A stretch of DNA of 64,000 nt, taken from Liolophura sinensis. Its lineage: Eukaryota; Mollusca; Polyplacophora; Chitonida; Chitonidae. The notes beneath the pieces are model-generated. The model saw only the letters and a list, made by a program, of their open reading frames with translations. It did no database searches and was not told the DNA's origin. Position numbers and translations under genes: made by a program. Positions within the stretch are counted from its first letter, which is position 1, and each line of letters opens with the position of its first letter. This document shows positions 58,815-64,000 of this stretch, piece by piece. Where the stretch lies: contig NC_088307.1 of NCBI RefSeq assembly GCF_032854445.1, forward strand, positions 10,786,001 to 10,850,000, read 5' to 3'.

Positions 58815-59210
58815 GTGAATTAAAACACTGCTGAAGAGCTTAACTCCATAATATTGCGTGGTACAGTGTATATTAGTTGTACACCATATATTTCTGTACA
58901 TTTATTTTAAACCCAGTCATAAAATGTCAGAATTTTGACTGTGTTTGAGATGACTAACGTTTGTCTATGGAAGATTACTGCCAACAGATTATTGTCCCAA
59001 CTTAAGACGTTACTATGGTCACAAATTGTTATGGTGTCACTTCCGGCGGCAATATAACTTCAAAGTATCATTGTGAGTTTTAAATATGTTGTCAAGTAGG
59101 GTACAAGCTCCAAATGTAATATCATTCATAGTGCCTTTCGAGTGTTTGATAGACCAGGAAGGGCTCTGGCTATCAGTTTATTCTATTAAAGGTCATCTAA
59201 GTAATATTTA

Positions 59211-59335
59211 ATAGGTGTGTTACCTTGTTCTCAACAATATTTCACATATACAACGGAGGTAGCATTATGGTGAAAATAAATCGAACACAGCCCAGGGGGA
59301 AACCCAGAAGTTGCTGCCAGAGACCTTCCCACGTA
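59211..59335 (-). mobile_element. SINE family 1, eroded 3' part, in a WAP-gene intron
   Basis: cttgttctcaacaatatttc, gaggtagcattatggtg and cagggggaaaccca. Confidence 0.65.
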
Positions 59336-59407
59336 CCCTTATGACCGAAGATCAAACCTTTACAAAACCACTTCAAAGTCTTAATCGGAAAAATCAAATT
59401 AACTTAC

Positions 59408-59473
59408 AATACAAGGATCCGGCTTGGCCATCGGAGGGTCACTCCAGGCTTCCACGTGCTGTCCTGAGAAACA
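59408..59473 (-). CDS. short upstream exon of the WAP gene (22 codons)
   Basis: This minus-strand exon of exactly 66 bases runs from an acceptor tttttgcag (ending 59474) to a perfect donor gtaagt (59407-59402). It encodes CFSGQHVEAW...KPDPCI in phase 0 at both ends, so it joins the exon starting at 58472 without a frame change and completes a CxxxxC-rich unit (PDPCI then DVQCKEGWVC). The intron to the next exon (58473-59407) holds two SINE copies. The signal-peptide exon should lie at higher coordinates. A donor-like site (gtaagt, 60549-60544) is present there, but I could not establish an exon for it. Confidence 0.55.
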
Positions 59474-59476
59474 CTG

Positions 59477-61233
59477 CAAAAAGTACGCCAAATGAGTGAC
59501 AAGAATGGCTCATTTATTAATATAGGCAATGTTGTAAATATTGTAAAATGTGCATCTTATTTTATGTCCACATCTTTGTGTAACATCTCAAGCACCCATG
59601 GGCTATCAGTTGTGACGGCGTGATGTCATAATGTCAGTAAGTTTGATTAACTCTCTGTCTAAAGCAAAAGATGTTTCCTGCGCTTCTTATATCCCACCAT
59701 AACGCTTTTGAGCAATGCTTTCTGTATAGAGCTGTCAGTAACTCTCCTTTAACGTTGAAAGCTGAGTAAAATCAGATTTTATAATTGAAGGTGAAATATA
59801 CATAACGAAAACGGAATTTCGTGGCCAATCGTATTAGATATGTTGAGTTTTTTAAACAATCTGTGGCTCTGTTTTTCCCAGTGGTAGCCCCACCATTTTG
59901 GTTTTCTTATTTCTTGTCCATGTAAAACGTTGACGTTAGCACCATTCTTAATATTCTTTTCGGCCATACTAGTTTCCAGTTAAGGAGCCTTCCTACAGAT
60001 CACTGATGAATAAGCCAATAAATCATGCATAATGAGTCAGAGTGAAGTTGAGATCAGACTTTGTATTAATATTAATAACATATTCTGCTGGCCTTAAAAG
60101 GAAAATGCATAGCTTTTATTGATTCGACTTGTGTTTTTCGCCTGCCCATTGAGGAGCAAATATTTCTTGTCTAACCTAATTTCTAACTGGGCACAAACGG
60201 GCCATTCTTTGCAGTTAGGCTGTGGTGATTGTGAACAACGTCTTTGCGCTGAGAGCACATCTGTACAGAAACAAGGACGTATTCAAAGAAATGAATAAAG
60301 AAGTACATCGCTTATGGGAAGTCTGGTGCGCCTATGTTCTCCATTCTGTCATCCATCGATGTACTTATTCGACTAGCCCTCAATCTTCACGACACAAATT
60401 CCTCGCCAAGTAAAACATAACTGCACGTGTGCGTAGATCAGCGAACATGTATCAGGATTGGTCAGTGGAAATACGTAGTTTCGTCCAATAGCAGAGACAT
60501 TCCATACAAAACTTAAATGTAGTCCTTGAAGATAAGAATTCTAACTTACCCCTAGGGTGCCAAACAATATACACTTTTTTTGAGGAGATACATGTGTAGA
60601 TGTATGTGAACAAAATCTGTAATGAAATCGCACATCTGCGTGCATATGTTGCCTGACTGGAAAAATCAATGCTCTACGTATGTTACACTTAATCCTAATC
60701 TCGTGCGTTGCTCCGCTGGCTATATATAGACTCCAGCTGATGGACGCTACTGTGTTACCTTTTAAAACTAATCTCGTGCTTGCATAAATTTTCAGAGTAT
60801 ATCATCATCTACAGTTGTTTAAGTTAACTTCACCACATTTTATTTGCTCATTCGAACTTTTCCTGTGACGTTTCTACATACCCTCCTCGGTTATCGCCCC
60901 AGCAACGAAATAGGATTTTAAAGGAAAACACAAACATTCAGGTTTGTTTCTGGAAGAATCCGCGGTGTACAAAGAGACAAACATACTCTTTAAAACTGGT
61001 GTGTAGTAGTGACGCTCACTGTTGTGGCAAAAATGCTCATCCATGCACATATTTTTGAACACCAAAAGTACACAAATTGTGTAATTGGCTTGTGTACATA
61101 CGTGTGTACCGCTGATAAACATGTCAATGTGGATGTGCGAATTTGAACACAATCGTTTTACAGAATATGCGCATACCCTAATAGAGGCCTACTGGATACT
61201 GCCATACACCCTTCCATAACTGCACCAATCGTT
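59477..61233. other. intergenic or intronic; upstream part of the WAP gene may lie here
   Basis: Apart from the weak candidate at 60219-60413 and a minus donor-like gtaagt at 60549-60544, no repeat or domain was recognised. Confidence 0.3.
60219..60413 (+). CDS. candidate terminal exon, unknown protein (64 codons)
   Basis: A T-rich tract followed by gcagttag gives two overlapping acceptors (AG at 60214 and 60218). From the second, the frame reads AVVIVNNVFALRAHLYRNKD..., then VHRLWEVWCAYVLHS, to TAA at 60411-60413. The amphipathic composition, with two Trp, resembles a helix-rich protein end rather than random AT-rich DNA. The first acceptor puts a TAG in this frame, so only the second works. 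No upstream partner or poly(A) signal was found. Confidence 0.25.
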   Translation, partial: AVVIVNNVFALRAHLYRNKDVFKEMNKEVHRLWEVWCAYVLHSVIHRCTYSTSPQSSRHKFLAK

Positions 61234-61242
61234 TTTATCCAT

Positions 61243-61416
61243 TCGCCTTCTCCGGTCGTACGTGGGAAGGTCAGCCAGCAATCTGCGGATGGTCGTGGGT
61301 GTCCCCCGGGCTCTGCCCGGTTTCCTCCCACCATAACACCATAACGCCGCCGTCTCATAAGTGAAATATTCTTGAGTACGGCGTAAAGCACCAATCAAAT
61401 ACATAAATAAATAGAA
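61243..61416 (+). mobile_element. SINE family 1, 5'-truncated
   Basis: ctccggtcgtacgtgggaagg to (aaat) tail. Perfect 9-bp target-site duplication tttatccat (61234-61242, 61417-61425). Confidence 0.85.
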
Positions 61417-61559
61417 TTTATCCATCCTTCAGGCGAAAGGCATTTATATAAGCTGGTTAAGAGCTTCGTTTCGTCAGTAACTTGCCATTGGTCGTTGGTT
61501 TGAAATAAATAAAACTTTAACTGATATTCCAACTTTCTAACTTTGGTTAACATTGGTTT

Positions 61560-61601
61560 ATTCATTTGATTGGTGGTTTACGCCGTACTCAAGAATATGA
61601 C
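61560..61601 (-). mobile_element. SINE family 1 tail fragment
   Basis: gattggtggtttacgccgta then ctcaagaatatga. Confidence 0.65.
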
Positions 61602-61689
61602 AACTAATATGTATATACTTATTTTGATATTTTAAGAATCAAGAATGTACCTAAACCAGTATTCAAATCGCGTACCTTGCTAGTTCCTA

Positions 61690-61765
61690 AGTTGTCGTAG
61701 ATCAAAATATGTATCTCAGTTAAGGTTTATTTGCAACTGTTCATATATCCAACGTGACAATCTTG
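61690..61765. repeat. short dispersed repeat R7, copy 2
   Basis: tatgtatctcagtt, ttgcaactgttcatatatcc; counterpart of 55606-55690. Confidence 0.5.
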
Positions 61766-62343
61766 TTTTACCCGATGAGTACAAAGTTCCTAACCTTGAG
61801 TTGCGCGGAATTAGACACGATTATAAGTGCTATAGAGATCATGCATGGATTTTCCAGAGAGCAGTACATTCTTGCAAATTTAAGAAACATAGAGTAGGGG
61901 TATTTAGCTTTAGCAGTAAAAATTGGTAACGGTAATTGAAACCCTAGCGCTACACCCAGTATCTAACAAATGCTACAAGTGGAGATATGAACTGCCACAG
62001 CTCTCATATCTCGGCTATGAATACTTCACTCCTCTCAGAAGCCTGCCCTAAGATCATCATCTTACAGTTGAGATATTAGGATTACAATGAATGTAGATAA
62101 AACCTGACGATTCACAGTCACAGCTGAATCTACCGAAAGTATGTTAAGAGAAATTAAATTCCTTGATTTCGAGTAAGTGAAGATTTTAGAAGCGATTGAC
62201 TTGAGGCTGTTTTAAATTTTCCATTAAGAACCATTCATAAACCCGGGTCATTTAGGTTAAATCTTACCTTTTATTTCAATGGCATTTATAAATGAACTCC
62301 AGTTTACACTGTAAGCTGTGCTTCTGTATAATTAAAAACCTTC
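61766..62343. other. intergenic, nothing recognised
   Basis: A minus-strand donor-like site at 62275 has no convincing exon. Confidence 0.3.
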
Positions 62344-62352
62344 ATCAACCGT

Positions 62353-62437
62353 TTCCTCCCACTATAATGCTGACCGCCGTAGTATAAGGGAAATGTTCTT
62401 GAGTACGACGTGAAACACCAATAAAATAAACAAATAA
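62353..62437 (+). mobile_element. SINE family 1, strongly 5'-truncated
   Basis: Only the last 85 bases (ttcctcccactataatgctg to the tail). Perfect 9-bp target-site duplication atcaaccgt (62344-62352, 62438-62446). Confidence 0.85.
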
Positions 62438-62446
62438 ATCAACCGT

Positions 62447-63320
62447 AATGATCAGTACGTAACTGGTTACTAAGTACTTTGATAACGGTAATTTTACTTC
62501 TTTGTCAAAACGTCGCTCAAACATTAAATAGAAGATGTTTCAAATCCGATCGAAGTCAAGAATCTGTATTTGTCATGTAGATTGCTTTCTAAGAATTGAC
62601 ATATTACGATTTCGCTCTAAGAAATTTACCGTTTTGTCATAAATTTATTGACCATATATAAACTGCTTGTAATTTCATCTAATTACAGCGAATTTTCTTC
62701 CTGTCCCGGCTATATATACATGTACATATAGGAGTTTGTTTAAAGAAAGCGAATAATGAAATATATTGTCTCACGAAGTAGATCGATATTTGGCAATATT
62801 AATCTTCGGTGGTTACTCTGTCCATGGTCATATTCATCATTAATATGACAGCCAATATAAATCTGTCAAAAAAAAAGAAAAATATCTGCACCCATTGCTG
62901 TACTCAGTTGTGTGCTGCTTATGAACAAAGCCGGCCATGGTTTTGTGGTCTTGCTAGGATACATCCCCAAGCTCTTTCTGGGACATGGATTTCCCACTGT
63001 CACTTCTTGAGGGCCTTCTGACAATAAGCGGTTGACGAGATTCGCACGAGATTCTCACCTGAATATCCTTAGAACATCCGAACTCACGTCATCGTCATAA
63101 TTGAATTACAATGTCGGGGACAAGTATGTGGGAGAGAAGATAACCACATCTGGGGTTCATACAAACAGCTGAGACTTCCCACACTTTGCTCACGAACAAC
63201 AACTTTTTGAATTTATTAACACAACAGTCTCGACTTTAGTACACTCTTAGTGTCAAAAAGTTTTTCGACTGATCCAAAGAACGTCTTCAGGCGAAGAACA
63301 CTATATATCAGGTATACAGA
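62447..63320. other. intergenic, nothing recognised
   Basis: The frame at 62809-63021 lacks motifs and splice context. Confidence 0.3.
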
Positions 63321-63600
63321 ACTGTCCCGATAGTACAGTTGGTAGAGCGTCCTCTTCGGGGGCGGTAGATCCAGGGTCAATCCTGGGTCAAGTCACACCT
63401 AAGACCTTACAAAAAAGGAAGTTGTAACTTTCACGCCTGGCGTTCAGGTGATAGTGCAACGACTGGTTGACCCGTATCAGTATTCGCATCCGGTCCGCAT
63501 ACTTGCCTTCAGTAAGTCATCTCAGTGAAGCAGCTGTGAGTGAATCTCAGTGAAGCAGTTAGCTAAATGAGCGTTGGAAACAGGGAGACACATTACAAAT
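63321..63600 (+). mobile_element. SINE family 2 with intact tRNA-like head, 3' end lost
   Basis: gatagtacagttggtagagcg (A box) and gggtcaatcctggg (B box region), then ggaagttgtaac, cgactggttgacccgtatc and cttcagtaagtcatctcagt. The copy decays before the usual gagtacgacgttaaac end. Confidence 0.75.
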
Positions 63601-64000
63601 ATCCCGAGATCAGAACTTTTCTATATGCCGAAAAATTATACAGGAATGAAACAACCCCCACTCCGCTAAATTATTTAAAATAGACATTATTGTGGAGCTT
63701 ACATCATGACATCATGAAAAATAACAGTCGACTTGAAAAGGCCACACACATAGGTGTAAATGTATGAATGAAAGCTTTCATCCAACGTAACGTTGCAGCA
63801 CTTGCCCACATGCGACTAATTAAGTGTTTTGTTAGCACAGGTACCACAAAAAGTGTGACGCACTAGAAGAAAGCACAGGAGAGTACAAAGTTTTCCGCTT
63901 TGTTAAAGGCGGTTTTTACTAGTGACTATACACGGTTTTGCAACTTAAAACGACGTTCATAAACTGGAGGGAAGGTACAAGGCATTGGGAGCATGAGAAT

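Overview
The window looks like repeat-dense animal nuclear DNA, most likely from a mollusc (gastropod or bivalve). Three things point there. It is AT-rich with very low coding density. It has dozens of tRNA-headed SINE copies with a Meta-SINE-like core and (TAAA)n or (CACT)n tails, of the kind I recall from mollusc genomes. Its genes are split by GT-AG introns. I see no bacterial operons, CRISPR arrays or phage genes. Most open frames in the window are chance frames inside repeats. The species assignment is inference.

Genes. Two coding loci are well supported. At 44.74-45.61 kb (+) one uninterrupted coding exon encodes a 291-residue arylamine N-acetyltransferase-like protein. It keeps the Cys-His-Asp triad but has unusual sequence around it, and a 5'UTR splice acceptor lies directly before the start codon. 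At 57.70-59.47 kb (-) three exons with mutually compatible phases encode the C-terminal part of a secreted-type, cysteine-rich protein ending in a complete eight-cysteine WAP domain; SINEs lie in its introns. Five weaker exon candidates are listed with low confidence (22.9, 40.2, 52.4, 52.7 and 60.2 kb). A frame-broken LINE that lacks its reverse-transcriptase core lies at 53.5-54.2 kb.

Repeats, region by region. 0-4.1 kb: a duplicated segment (R1) flanks a roughly 40-copy 24-bp minisatellite; one R1 copy carries a MITE absent from the other; a GC-rich foldback follows. 5-19.6 kb: four copies of repeat R2, a diverged colinear duplication (about 11.2-15.4 kb against 15.6-19.6 kb), and a 38-bp minisatellite carrying an E-box in nearly every unit. 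16.7 and 47 kb: an inverted dispersed duplicate. 23-28.4 kb: five tandem arrays (54, 41, about 209, 17/20 and about 116 bp), one split by nested SINEs and an (ACAT)n tract. 30-32.5 kb: homopolymer and G-rich tracts and a 200-N assembly gap whose two edges repeat the same 20 bp. 35-37 kb: a second MITE copy, a full-length SINE and a second SINE family. 48-52 kb: a minisatellite with inverted units, SINEs, and a striking tRNA-like sequence enclosed by 52-bp near-perfect inverted arms. 55-64 kb: many SINEs, often 5'-truncated with clear target-site duplications.

I found no convincing undescribed multi-gene system. The most original signals are structural: the inverted-arm tRNA-like element, the MITE with a paralogous empty site, 3'-end sharing between SINE families, and the E-box and TAATTA arrays.
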